Source: Verrucomicrobiota bacterium (GTDB lineage Bacteria; Verrucomicrobiota; Verrucomicrobiia; Limisphaerales; JADLHS01). From it: 34,415 nt of DNA. The DNA is taken from contig JANXWY010000447.1 of NCBI GenBank assembly GCA_025350905.1, positions 1 through 34,415 on the forward strand. The letters run 5' to 3'. The notes below the pieces were generated by a model that saw nothing but the letters and a program-made list of their open reading frames with translations, did no database searches and was not told the DNA's origin. Made by a program: the position numbers and the translations under genes. Positions 24,101 to 32,356 of this stretch are shown here, piece by piece. The number at the start of each line of letters is the position of its first letter. Within the stretch, counting starts at the first letter, position 1.

Positions 24101-27100
24101 CGTATCGCGGCGGGCGACTAGAGGGAGTCCCACCGGTAGTGGCGCGCAAAGCGAAGTCGCTGTTTCCGAGCACCATGACACCGGGCGCCTCGATCGCGGC
24201 GAATGGATCGTTCGCGTTCGCGTCACCCGTGAGGATGAAAGCCGCTTTGTGGTGCCAAGCCGAGAGCCGCTCGGCGGGGTTGGGATTGGCATTGATAACT
24301 GTGCCAACACCTGAACCCTGCAGGCGCAACGGTTTCGAGAGAATCGGATTTTCATTGTAATCGCCATAAGGGCTGGGCGGCACAATAACGAGGTCACCTC
24401 GAGTAGCGGCATCAATTGCATCCTGGATGGGAGTCGCCAAGGGCGAGATGATGGAGTCAGCCGGCACCACGAAGTGAACTCTGGAGTTACCGGAATTCGG
24501 AGTGCTATCGAAAGCGACGGTGACGCCGATCGGCGTGGTCTTGTTGCTGTCGGTGCGAGTCACCATCAGTTGGCCATCGGTCCCGTCCGTCAGACCAGCA
24601 GGCAACCGCACGGTGATTACATCGTTGTTCCATGCGCCAACCACGGTGCAGAGAGCGCCGTTAAAGGTAACTGTGCCGGCGGTGCCAAAGCCAAAATCAC
24701 GAGGCACTAAACTATTCTGACCGTAGCCTGGGCTCAGCGGATCGAGCACATTCACAGTGCCGCGGGAGGTGATCTTGATAGCATCCGTCAGACTATTAAC
24801 CCAGGCGCCTCGGAGAGTGAGAGGGCCACTCGGAGTGTTCGAGGTAACCGCAGTCCCTTCAACTAACTTGATAACCGGGGTACCGCTCGGGGGCTCAATA
24901 TCAAGTTGATTGTTCGGGCCGCCGACAAACCCAGCAACGGGTACGATTGGAGTGTCTGCATACAGATACGTCGCCGGATAGTAGTGCAAGGTCCAAGGCG
25001 TAGTCGCATAAGCCGGATTGTAATTGGGGTCGGGGATCCGATTGTTGGGGTTCGCCGGATCGGCCATGGTTGGATCGTTCAAGATCAAGGTCAGCATGTT
25101 GGGCGCGAAGCCGCTGGGCATGGGGATCGCGGCGCTGACGCCGGAAGGCAGGAGCGCTTCGTAGCTACCGTATTCATCTGAATAGGTGCGGGCAACTTCA
25201 TGACCGGCCCAGTCGCGGAAGGAGATCGGCAGCCAACCGGGCGCACCCTTTTCACCGAAGATCGGATTCTGGGCGTTAAACTCGGCGGTGAGATCGTTCA
25301 ACACAAAACCGACCACGCGGGTGGCCTTTGGAACTTCCGTATACACATGGAAGTCGGCGGCGGCATTCTTACCTTGAGCCACACGAATCCACTTCATGTC
25401 GGCAATGGGCCGTTCCTGTCCGGCAAAGTCGCAAGGGATGTGCTGGTCCGGGAAAAGGCTGAGCTCCGGCGCTACGGTGAACAGATTCGGCTGACTCTGC
25501 CGCACCGCGGGGAGAATGTTGGCCAAGTTGGTGTCGGCCCAGTGATTCGTCGGGGAACCAACCAATTCGGGCGGCAGCAGGAGCTTGCTGGGCTTGTAGG
25601 TATCACCCGTGGTGACATTGTAACTTTCTTCCGTCTGAATCAAATAGCCCTTGGGCGGGCAGGCTTGAACAATATACATGCCCGGCGGGAGGTACTTCAC
25701 TTCGTCAGAACCCGAAGCGACGCCGCCCGGATGATACGAACCGAAGAGATAGCCGCCGTCAAACACGCCTTCGCGAATCTGGTTCCACGTGGAGTAGTTA
25801 TCGCTGCCGATGATGGGCTTGCCTTGAATTACTGGCGGATTCGCTTGTTGCGACCCGGTAGGAGGCGCATCATCCCAACTGTCGGCCCACACAATTTGAA
25901 TCGCATCGCCCGCGTCGAAAACACCGTTGCCATTTCGGTCCACGTCTTCAGGACCAGGCAATCCGCCATCCCGCCATCCCAGTGGATAGTTGTCAATGTC
26001 CGCCAGTGTCACATGGCCGTCCCCGTCGACGTCATCAATCACCTTGTCGGCATTAGCATCCTGATAGAGGACCATCTCGACGCGCGGAATTCCCGATTCC
26101 CATGGATCAATGGTGCCCATGCGCGGATCCGTTTCCGCGCGAGTGGAGCCGTAACCGATGATGCCGGCAATACCACCGTTTTCACCGGGGCCGTAGTTGA
26201 TCTTGCCCCAGTCGATCCGGTTGTTTTGGTTCAAATAAAGTTGCATACCTTCGAGCAGCATCGGCGCGGCCGGATCTGGGGAACCCACGGTGCGGGAAAG
26301 GTTGTTGAGCGTGTTCGGGTTTATGTCCTGGGAGCCGGTCTGGGTGCCATCAGCGTTGACCAGAAACTGCGGCTGCGGATTACGAACGCCATCGGAAGGC
26401 ATGGTCCAACCTTGATCGGGAGGAATCGGTCCGCCTTCATCCACCACCATGGTCGCGCCGGTCGGTTTGAACCGGGTGAAATCCACTTCCGCAATCAGCC
26501 ATTTGAAGAACGGAAACACTTCGGTGAAGGAAAATTCGCCGGCGTTATCGGTGACGGTGGATTGATAAATCGTAGCGTCTCGCAGGCGAAGATTCAGCGT
26601 CTGATTCGGAATGCCAATCTCATTCGCGTCCTTGAATCCATTGGCGTTGCTATCATAGAACACGCTACCTTCGTAAGTACCGAACCAGCGCGAAGACATG
26701 ACTGAGCCAAGGTTCTGCACACTGCCGTTAGCACCCGCGACCGTGATGAAATGCGAACCGAACAGAGCGTCCAGCGGCTTGTCCCAGGTAACGAGTTCAT
26801 AATCGCCTGGCGGTACGTTCGGGATATTGAATACACCCGTGATCGGATCGCATGGCGCGGCGTAAAGGCCAGCCCCAGGCGTCCCCGCGCTGACTGCATT
26901 CAGGGCCACCCACGCTTCCGTCATGACCGGCCCTTCGAACACTTGCTGGTTCAAGGACGGGCGGCCGAAGTGGTTAAAGCGGTTCGTGCCGCGTAGCGTG
27001 ACGCCGCCACTTGGTGGCGGATTCGTGGCCCACACCAAGGTGTTGGGGTCTACGAAACCAAAAAAGACATGATAGTTGCCGGGACCAAAGCCTTCCATGA

Positions 27101-27953
27101 AGACCATCGGCTCATTCGCCTTCGCCCAAGCGTCCACGGTGGGAGTGCCTTCGATGGTCGCGGTTTGGTTCCAGGCGCCGATGACTTTGGGCGTGCTGCC
27201 GTGGCCACCCGTCCAGTCCGAACCGTTCGGAGGAATTAGCTGAACACCGTACTTGCCCATGGCAAGATTCTTGACGAGCGCCTTGCCGTTAGCGTCGGTA
27301 TAGATCTGACCGCTGCCACGAACGTCGACCACTGGCGCGCCATCCACCATATCAAACTCACCAGCCGTCATTTTGTATGTCGTGCCAAGTGGATTTCCGA
27401 AAGTGTCCGTCAAGATCGGGCCGCCCAAAAAATCCTTGAGCATGACATGAAAGCCGGGCAGACCCGCTTCGTTCGCGTCCGGAACGTTATTGACGGGGTT
27501 GTTATCATTGAACACCAAAATGTTGATCTGGGCCGTGGGCAAATCATGCTTGTTCAGGATGACTTTCGCCGTAGTATCCCCGACTTTCACGTTCAAACCG
27601 CCGGCGGAATAGCCATCGGCGAGCACGGAAAGGAGGTAAGGCATGGTCGCGTCCGGCAAGCTGATCGTAGCCGAACTGCCGGCGCTGCTGCCGGTAGCAG
27701 CCACGGCCGCGTGACTCTTGTGCATAATGACGGAAGCGGTGTCGTTCCGAGCGACACCAGGTTGACCAGGAGCGGTGTTGTCCTCTTCCAGCATCCAGCG
27801 AAATTTGGATACCGGCGCTCCCGACCCATCCACTACGGTCAGGTTGAGAGCGAAAGCTCGGGCTTGCAGCAACAAGCCGAGGCACAGCGCTAACGCGCCA
27901 GACAACCATTGCTTGAGGGGTGTGGTTTTGATTGCGAACATACGTTTATTCAT
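21120..27953 (-). CDS. Giant exported protein: SdrD-B/calcium-binding, TIG, beta-helix and C-terminal cupredoxin pair with a complete type 1 copper site
   Basis: 2277 residues from ATG 27953 (AAGG eight bases upstream; ATG 27980 is an alternative). The signal peptide ends ARAFA at 35. Residues about 36-1000 hold Cna/SdrD-B-like units with calcium-type loops: DNNPVNNVPDANEAG, DSNANGFKDANE, and DANADKVIDDVDGDGHVTLA near 645. A TIG/IPT-like domain covers about 1045-1155. A right-handed beta-helix (PIQDAIDAATRGDLVIVPP to PDIGADEFG) covers about 1165-1725. Cupredoxin A (to about 2065) has HSVHFHG (H1999, H2002, H2004) and HCHVEATEHMQMGM (H2044, C2045, H2046, H2052, M2057), a full type 1 set plus HxH pairs. 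A helical stretch of about 125 residues interrupts it. Cupredoxin B has the fold but no ligands. It is first in the operon. It is likely a surface oxidase or electron-transfer protein; substrate (Mn, Fe, Cu or phenolics) is unknown. Confidence 0.9.
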   Translation of the reverse strand: MNKRMFAIKTTPLKQWLSGALALCLGLLLQARAFALNLTVVDGSGAPVSKFRWMLEEDNTAPGQPGVARNDTASVIMHKSHAAVAATGSSAGSSATISLPDATMPYLLSVLADGYSAGGLNVKVGDTTAKVILNKHDLPTAQINILVFNDNNPVNNVPDANEAGLPGFHVMLKDFLGGPILTDTFGNPLGTTYKMTAGEFDMVDGAPVVDVRGSGQIYTDANGKALVKNLAMGKYGVQLIPPNGSDWTGGHGSTPKVIGAWNQTATIEGTPTVDAWAKANEPMVFMEGFGPGNYHVFFGFVDPNTLVWATNPPPSGGVTLRGTNRFNHFGRPSLNQQVFEGPVMTEAWVALNAVSAGTPGAGLYAAPCDPITGVFNIPNVPPGDYELVTWDKPLDALFGSHFITVAGANGSVQNLGSVMSSRWFGTYEGSVFYDSNANGFKDANEIGIPNQTLNLRLRDATIYQSTVTDNAGEFSFTEVFPFFKWLIAEVDFTRFKPTGATMVVDEGGPIPPDQGWTMPSDGVRNPQPQFLVNADGTQTGSQDINPNTLNNLSRTVGSPDPAAPMLLEGMQLYLNQNNRIDWGKINYGPGENGGIAGIIGYGSTRAETDPRMGTIDPWESGIPRVEMVLYQDANADKVIDDVDGDGHVTLADIDNYPLGWRDGGLPGPEDVDRNGNGVFDAGDAIQIVWADSWDDAPPTGSQQANPPVIQGKPIIGSDNYSTWNQIREGVFDGGYLFGSYHPGGVASGSDEVKYLPPGMYIVQACPPKGYLIQTEESYNVTTGDTYKPSKLLLPPELVGSPTNHWADTNLANILPAVRQSQPNLFTVAPELSLFPDQHIPCDFAGQERPIADMKWIRVAQGKNAAADFHVYTEVPKATRVVGFVLNDLTAEFNAQNPIFGEKGAPGWLPISFRDWAGHEVARTYSDEYGSYEALLPSGVSAAIPMPSGFAPNMLTLILNDPTMADPANPNNRIPDPNYNPAYATTPWTLHYYPATYLYADTPIVPVAGFVGGPNNQLDIEPPSGTPVIKLVEGTAVTSNTPSGPLTLRGAWVNSLTDAIKITSRGTVNVLDPLSPGYGQNSLVPRDFGFGTAGTVTFNGALCTVVGAWNNDVITVRLPAGLTDGTDGQLMVTRTDSNKTTPIGVTVAFDSTPNSGNSRVHFVVPADSIISPLATPIQDAIDAATRGDLVIVPPSPYGDYNENPILSKPLRLQGSGVGTVINANPNPAERLSAWHHKAAFILTGDANANDPFAAIEAPGVMVLGNSDFALRATTGGTPSSRPPRYAARVDGLQIKGAIAGGGIVVWDQAANLRISNNRVVGNQGSVSGGISIGEQAQAGTLYDNPNIVIAYNEIIQNGGIAGAGGIGIFTGATSYKIQNNYIMGNFTRGSGGGIGHEGLSPGGLIANNVIAFNEVFYGTPAANIAFSGDGGGIFIGGLVAPGAVLTDGSGSLTIANNLIQGNLAGAGYGGGIRAAGVNGADVLAAPGAGNSGNWYALDIFNNIIVNNASGLSGGGISLVDATRVRIINNTVAFNDSTSTALPSFTVNPSVSTPHGAGLVTYATSADLASASGQTYCNPQLRNDIFFRNRSFYYDKANVGTTGNHLFPNSAGLFQDLLVEGVAGSLSAVNCTLSSVDPLFVKPYTNTLVTAAVIDEAGNNISVRFSPIGVFTPSGANQGNYHLTTGSPARNGGANTATINGLSNAQRSVLATDFDKVARDTTPDIGADEFGTALSIVPPAAPTIAVALSGPQATGNAPALTGPVTGPGVLPGAPMAPLSLNPLPGDPQNPLLDPEPGVDSDGDGNPANDVDYFNLTAGDGFATMADGTDLYTFGFSDQTKTVTDETAKATLATVDVIADRITAIANGPLANGGADTSARRDARDRIASLADQNIVRNDADTLLRAKLLAIRAIIPSNGGTQAQGLLAQTALLDLAAVRRFAAAHSPAVEEILRGIGPKVMSEGLLSANLAAPTMVFHEGRHAYLDLSNVGMMMRPDLFDPHSVHFHGFAQAASIFDGEPMASVAIGMGGTLRYYYKIVEPGTYLYHCHVEATEHMQMGMIGNLWVLPKQNNLPNGTVLGSYVHQTGNKYAYNDGDGSTRYDVEAPLQVTGFDKNFHEQHVAVQPLPFAELHDDYPLFNGRGYPDTINPNPLAPAPSNDYAVQAGRVTQKVTSLVTAKKGQRILLRLSNVSETDIHTITVLGIPMKVVAKDARLLRGPTGKNLAYNSTSVKLGGGETTDVILDTTNVNAGTYMVYATRLNHLSNNTEDYGGLMTEIVIAP

Positions 27954-28072
27954 AACTATTGCCTTGTCGGTATTTCTCATTGCTCTTCGTGTTCTAAATT
28001 CCTTGGCGAACTTTTCGCCTCGAGGCTGCAGATAACGAAATCCAAGCCTCCTTTTTATTTTCGACTGCGCTT

Positions 28073-28101
28073 GTTATCGGGCATTGGGTCTTTTGCTTCA
28101 A
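28073..28101 (-). promoter_or_regulatory. Candidate sigma-70 promoter of the cupredoxin operon
   Basis: On the minus strand, TTGAAG (28101-28096) and GATAAC (28078-28073) are separated by exactly 17 bases. The predicted start near 28066 gives a leader of about 110 bases before ATG 27953. Confidence 0.45.
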
Positions 28102-28123
28102 TCGGTGTTCATCTGAAAACCGC

Positions 28124-28140
28124 GTAGGGGAATCCCCTAC
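28124..28140. promoter_or_regulatory. Perfect 17-bp palindrome upstream of the operon promoter
   Basis: GTAGGGGAATCCCCTAC is perfectly palindromic around the central A. Its centre is about 66 bases upstream of the predicted transcript start, a usual distance for an activator site. The binding protein is not known. Confidence 0.5.
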
Positions 28141-28612
28141 CCTGCCAGTGTTTTTGCGGACGAGGCTTAACGCGCCAGGGAGGCGTGACATTTCGACGCC
28201 ATCACTGCGAATGGCTTAATACCATTGCAAACACAGGACATTTTGTGATTTTGCCGAGTCGGAATCGGGCGAAGCATGTGCTGGTGGGAGACTCGCGAGG
28301 GTTTCCACCCGCCACGAGCGGATGAACCACCAAGGACCATTGTCGCGGCTGGAATAAACCGGCCGAAGTTTTTTGCACTCCCGGACCGTGCCGAAAAATA
28401 GGAGTGTCTTTCCGTAGCCGCCGCAGTTCAACCGGGGACAACTACGGACAGCAGCAAGGGCACGGAAACTATAGCCGCAAAAGATCGCAGAGAAGGCAAA
28501 AGAAACCGAGGATTGGTCGACCTGCATTCGGCCCAAGGACCAAGCGGCAGGGGAATGTTTGGCACAGGAATCGGGACGGGAATATTTTGTGTGCAAGTCC
28601 TAATCGGGAGGA

Positions 28613-28796
28613 TTTTTCCGGAGCGCGGGCGATCCCGCGCCCGCAGCGGTTCGCCAGCCGGGACAGGTCCGGATTAACTGACGATTGTTCGGCCGCTAAA
28701 CCGCTGCGACCGGGGACCGTCCGCGCTCCTTTATTTTATTCCCCTGACGCTCATTCCTTTGCCATTTTTGTTTCCGACCCAATGGGTCAGGGGAAT
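28613..28796 (+). repeat. 184-bp direct repeat, copy 1
   Basis: From TTTTTCCGGAGCGCGGG to GGGTCAGGGGAAT. It contains GCGGTT(C)/AACCGC and CCCCTGAC/GTCAGGGG inverted pairs. It matches 29119-29302 at all but a few bases. Confidence 0.85.
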
Positions 28797-28848
28797 AACC
28801 GGCAGCGGAATAAACTCCCTTGAGGCCGCCTGAATCCTCTTCTTCCAT

Positions 28849-28950
28849 TCTTTCGTGGATTTGGCGTATTTCGTGGTTCATCCAACTCCGGGTGCAAGCC
28901 CAAGCGGAACGTTTCTTTTCAACCACGAAACACACGAACGACACGAAAGA
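28849..28950. repeat. AACCACGAAA palindromic element, copy 3
   Basis: TATTTCGTGGTT on the left and AACCACGAAACACACGAACG on the right flank a core reading TCCAACTCCGGGTGCAAGCC. The core is inverted relative to the copies at 7.6-8.0 kb. Confidence 0.8.
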
Positions 28951-29118
28951 AACAATCGAGGTTAGCCGGATCGGATAGCTAGCCGCAAAAGATCGCAGAG
29001 AACGCAAAAATCAAATCGAAAATTTCTCGGACTGCATGCGACCCAGGAAACAAACGGCAGGGGAATGTTTGGCAAGGGAATTCGGAAGGGAAGACAACTT
29101 CATCCCGTCCGATGACGG

Positions 29119-29302
29119 TTTTTCTGGAACACGGGCGGTCCCGCGCCCGCAGCGCTTCGCCAGCCGGGACAGGTCCGGATTAACTGACGATTGTTCGGCC
29201 GCTAAACCGCTGCGACCGGGGACCGTCCGTGCTCCTTTATTTTATTCCCCTGACGCTCATTCCTTTGCCATTTTTGTTTCCGACCCAATGGGTCAGGGGA
29301 AT
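29119..29302 (+). repeat. 184-bp direct repeat, copy 2
   Basis: Counterpart of 28613-28796, with small changes only near the left end (TCTGGAACACGGGCGGTCCC) and in single bases. Confidence 0.85.
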
Positions 29303-29354
29303 GAAGGTCAACGGAATAAACTGCGCTGAGCAGACCTGATTTCACTCCTTGTAT

Positions 29355-29457
29355 GTTTTCGTGTGTTTAGTGTATTTCGTGGTTAATCCAACTTCGAGTG
29401 CAAGTCCCAAGCGGGACGGTGCTTTTCAACCACGAAACACACGAACGGCACGAAAGA
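29355..29457. repeat. AACCACGAAA palindromic element, copy 4
   Basis: Arms TGTATTTCGTGGTT and AACCACGAAACACACGAACG around a core with TCCAACTTCGAGTGCAAGTC, in the same orientation as 28849-28950. A left-arm half copy follows at 29615-29652. Confidence 0.8.
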
Positions 29458-29823
29458 ACAAATCCCGGTTAGCCGGATCGGATAGCTGGCCGCAAAAGAT
29501 CGTAGAGAACGCAAAAGCGACAGGGAATTTCTCGGCCCGCCTTCGACTCAAGATCCAAGCGGCAGGAGAATTCGCGGATAGCCCTATTGATCCAGGGAAC
29601 TCCCTCCTACCATGCTTTCGTGTGTTTTGTGTATTTCGTGGTTAATCCAACTGTCTTCTCTCGGCTGAGAGTTGAATCCTGCATTCAGCGCCGGCGGTCC
29701 GCCTTGCTTGATTGCTGATACTCGCGGCGTTCGGCCAGTCGCAGTCAACCCAGCCCGGCTCGCTCGGAGCGCCGAGGCGCAGACTCGGAAGTGCCCCGAG
29801 AGCCAAATTAGTAATTAAAATTT

Positions 29824-29852
29824 TTGCCAATCGGCCGCTTCTAGGTTAGATA
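29824..29852 (+). promoter_or_regulatory. Candidate promoter of the collagen-like gene
   Basis: TTGCCA (29824-29829) and TAGATA (29847-29852) are separated by 17 bases, with an A/T-rich run immediately upstream that could act as an UP element. The predicted leader is about 70 bases. Confidence 0.45.
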
Positions 29853-29930
29853 CGCCAGTCCAAAATCCGATTTATGGTTCGTTGACGGTTAATTCCTAAC
29901 CCTGGCGACAAGTTGATAATTCTCGAAATC

Positions 29931-32288
29931 ATGAAAAGAAAATTAATTGTAGTATGGACGTTGGCCGTTCTTTGCGCCCTCGGTTTCCCACTTGCCACCG
30001 CGCAAGCCCAAGGCACGGCCCTCACTTACCAAGGCCGGCTCAATGATACCACTGGCCCGGCCAACGGGAGTTATGATCTGGAGTTCACCCTCTATGCGTC
30101 CAGCACCGCCGGCCCGGTCGTCGCGGGACCCCGGACGAACTCGGCCACCGCGGTGAGCAACGGTCTGTTCACCGTGACCCTGGATTTCGGCGCTAACTTT
30201 CCCGGAGCGGACCGTTGGTTGGAAATCGGCGTGCGCACGAATGGCGGTGCCGCGTTCAACACTCTTATTCCCCGGCAGCAACTCACGGCTACGCCCTATG
30301 CCATCACCGCCATCGCGGTGTCGGGCGGCGTGGCGGCCAGTCAGGTGACGGGCACGATTGCTTTGGCCCAACTACCATTGGCCGTGGTGACCAATGGCGA
30401 GAGTGGTGTGAACCTGTCCGGCACCTTCTCCGGGAACGGCGCGGGTTTGACAGGGGTCACTGGCCTGACCGGTCCCCAAGGCCCCATAGGATTAACTGGT
30501 GCGACGGGGCCAACCGGCCCGCAAGGTCTGATTGGACTGACGGGCCCACAGGGCATCGCCGGGATCAATGGCACCAATGGGATTAATGGTACGAACGGTC
30601 TCACCGGAGCGACTGGCCCCCAAGGGCCCATTGGCTTGACCGGGGCGACTGGTGCGACGGGCCCGCAAGGCCCAATCGGTTTGACCGGGGCGGCCGGTTC
30701 CACGGGTGCTCAAGGGCCGATTGGTTTGACGGGGCCGCAGGGCATTGCAGGTATCAACGGCACCAATGGGGTTAATGGTACGAATGGTCTCACTGGCGCA
30801 ACGGGCCCGCAAGGTCCGATCGGTCTGACTGGGGCTACCGGTTCCACGGGTGCTCAAGGGCCGATTGGTTTGACCGGGCCACAGGGCGTCGCGGGTATCA
30901 ACGGTACCAATGGACTTACTGGCGCGACGGGTCCGCAAGGGCCCATTGGCTTGACCGGGCCCACTGGAGCGACTGGCTCGCAAGGTCCGATAGGTTTGAC
31001 CGGGGCCACCGGAGCAACCGGCGCCCAAGGACCGATTGGTTTGACGGGCCCACAGGGCATCGCTGGTATCAACGGCACCAATGGTGTTAACGGCACCAAC
31101 GGACTCACTGGGGCGACCGGTGCGCAAGGGCCCATTGGCTTGACCGGGCCCCAAGGTCCGATCGGTTTGACTGGAGCTACCGGATCCACCGGTGCCCAAG
31201 GGCCGATTGGTTTGACGGGGCCACAAGGCGTCGCCGGCATCCACGGCACCAATGGGGTTAATGGCACGAACGGGCCTCAAGGACCGATGGGCTTGACCGG
31301 AGCGACAGGTTCAACAGGACCCCAAGGTCCAATTGGTTTGACCGGAGCAACGGGAGCAACCGGCCCCCAAGGTCCGATCGGCTTGACGGGGGCAACGGGC
31401 CCCGCTGGCCCGACAGGTCCTCAGGGGCCAGCTGGCGCCTCGGCATCGACGACACCATTCGGCATGGTGCTGATTCCGGCGGGTGCCTTCACGATGGGTA
31501 ACTCGATTGGCGACACCGACATTACCGACGCCACGAATGTATCCGTGACCCTGTCCGGGTTTTACATGGACGCGAATCTGGTGAGTTTGAGTCAATGGCA
31601 GACAGTGTATACTTGGGCGACAAACTTTGGATACGAATTCTTCGATCTTGGAGCCGGCAAGGGGGTGACGCACCCGGTGCAATCGATAGATTGGTTTGAC
31701 GTGGTGAAATGGTGCAATGCGCGGTCCGAGCAAGCAGGGCTAACACCGGTGTATTATACCGACGCGGCATTGACGCGAATCTACACGAATGGCGAACCGG
31801 CAACGCTCTATCCGAAATGGGTCGCAAATGGTTATCGCCTACCCACCGAGGCGGAGTGGGAGAAGGCTGCCCGCGGAGGGTTGAGCGGACAACGGTTTCC
31901 TTTGGGCAACGTCCTTAAACAAAAACAGGCCAACTACTTTGGCGACACCGGCAGCTTCACCTATGACTTGGGTCCCGACGGTTATAATGCGATCGGACAG
32001 ATTGGTGGAACAACCCCAGCGACGAGCCCGGTGGCCACCTTTGCACCAAATGCATATGGACTCTACGATATGGCGGGGAACGTCTTCCAATGGTGTTGGG
32101 ATTGGTATGGGACGCCCTACGCCGGCGGCAACGATCCGAAAGGGCCCGTCGGTCCGTTGACCTTCCGGGTGCTGCGTGGCGGGAATTACGCATTCAACGC
32201 CGATTCCGTGCGTTGTGCGAATCGTTCCTACGACTTGCCGGATTTATCGGACACCGGCTATGGCTTTCGGTGTGTGCGCGGGCTTTAG
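29931..32288 (+). CDS. Secreted collagen-like protein with a C-terminal FGE-sulfatase-fold domain
   Basis: 785 residues from ATG 29931 (an in-frame TTG lies six codons upstream; no Shine-Dalgarno is seen). The signal peptide is [20 protein letters not shown], then LATAQA. Residues about 27-170 form a beta-rich domain ([20 protein letters not shown], later [14 protein letters not shown]), common at the base of bacterial fibre proteins. Residues about 172-503 are uninterrupted Gly-X-Y triplets, rich in [13 protein letters not shown] and GINGTNG. The tail (about 510-785) is an FGE/SUMF-type domain: [60 protein letters not shown], and [10 protein letters not shown] to GYGFRCVRG. One cysteine of the FGE active pair is absent, so it is probably a binding fold at the tip of a trimeric stalk. 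A surface adhesin or appendage is likely. Confidence 0.92.
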   Translation: MKRKLIVVWTLAVLCALGFPLATAQAQGTALTYQGRLNDTTGPANGSYDLEFTLYASSTAGPVVAGPRTNSATAVSNGLFTVTLDFGANFPGADRWLEIGVRTNGGAAFNTLIPRQQLTATPYAITAIAVSGGVAASQVTGTIALAQLPLAVVTNGESGVNLSGTFSGNGAGLTGVTGLTGPQGPIGLTGATGPTGPQGLIGLTGPQGIAGINGTNGINGTNGLTGATGPQGPIGLTGATGATGPQGPIGLTGAAGSTGAQGPIGLTGPQGIAGINGTNGVNGTNGLTGATGPQGPIGLTGATGSTGAQGPIGLTGPQGVAGINGTNGLTGATGPQGPIGLTGPTGATGSQGPIGLTGATGATGAQGPIGLTGPQGIAGINGTNGVNGTNGLTGATGAQGPIGLTGPQGPIGLTGATGSTGAQGPIGLTGPQGVAGIHGTNGVNGTNGPQGPMGLTGATGSTGPQGPIGLTGATGATGPQGPIGLTGATGPAGPTGPQGPAGASASTTPFGMVLIPAGAFTMGNSIGDTDITDATNVSVTLSGFYMDANLVSLSQWQTVYTWATNFGYEFFDLGAGKGVTHPVQSIDWFDVVKWCNARSEQAGLTPVYYTDAALTRIYTNGEPATLYPKWVANGYRLPTEAEWEKAARGGLSGQRFPLGNVLKQKQANYFGDTGSFTYDLGPDGYNAIGQIGGTTPATSPVATFAPNAYGLYDMAGNVFQWCWDWYGTPYAGGNDPKGPVGPLTFRVLRGGNYAFNADSVRCANRSYDLPDLSDTGYGFRCVRGL
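30447..31437 (+). repeat. Gly-X-Y coding repeat region with long near-identical superunits
   Basis: About 110 collagen triplets. Larger units, ordered GPQG(I/V)AGINGTNG - GLTGATG - [12 protein letters not shown](S/A)TG, recur with highly similar DNA (for example GGGCCGATTGGTTTGAC repeated many times). Such arrays can change length by recombination. Confidence 0.9.
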
Positions 32289-32356
32289 TATGTGCTTGGT
32301 TTGAGATTTAATCCGACTAAATTTGCGAAGCGTAGTTCAGGCGAAAGCGACACGAA

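Larger units (their letters stand above)
28471..29646. repeat. Tandem array, about 2.3 copies of a ~506-bp composite repeat
   Basis: The order AGCCGCAAAAGATCGCAGAG - 184-bp block - AACCACGAAA palindrome - TTAGCCGGATCGGATAGCT is seen from 28471, again from 28980, and from 29489 as a partial copy lacking the 184-bp block. The two 184-bp blocks (28613-28796, 29119-29302) are nearly identical and exactly 506 bp apart, without indels. Pieces of the same composite occur inverted at 7.6-8.2 kb. Confidence 0.85.
28141..29823. other. Long repeat-dominated intergenic region between divergent gene groups
   Basis: 1.7 kb without a credible gene. From 28471 to 29646 it is a tandem array of composite repeats. 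Nothing was recognised in 28141-28470. 29650-29823 contains a palindromic stretch around GCTCGGAGCGCCGAGGC and an AT-rich end (AATTAGTAATTAAAATTTTT) next to the collagen gene promoter. Open frames here are read-throughs of repeats. Confidence 0.7.

Noticed and set aside
25200-26705. Plus-strand frame of 501 codons
   Set aside because: Long only because it mirrors the giant gene's codon bias; no recognisable protein family.
28404-29329. Two plus-strand frames with nearly identical translations (28404-28823, 29036-29329)
   Set aside because: The identity comes from the 184-bp DNA repeat. Flanks differ and no start context or domain supports a protein.
28471-29646. CRISPR-like array
   Set aside because: Units are about 506 bp, composite and palindromic, without short regular repeats and unique spacers, and no cas gene is present.
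30492-31280. Minus-strand frames opposite the collagen region
   Set aside because: They are mirror translations of Gly-X-Y DNA (Pro/Arg/Ala/Thr repeats).
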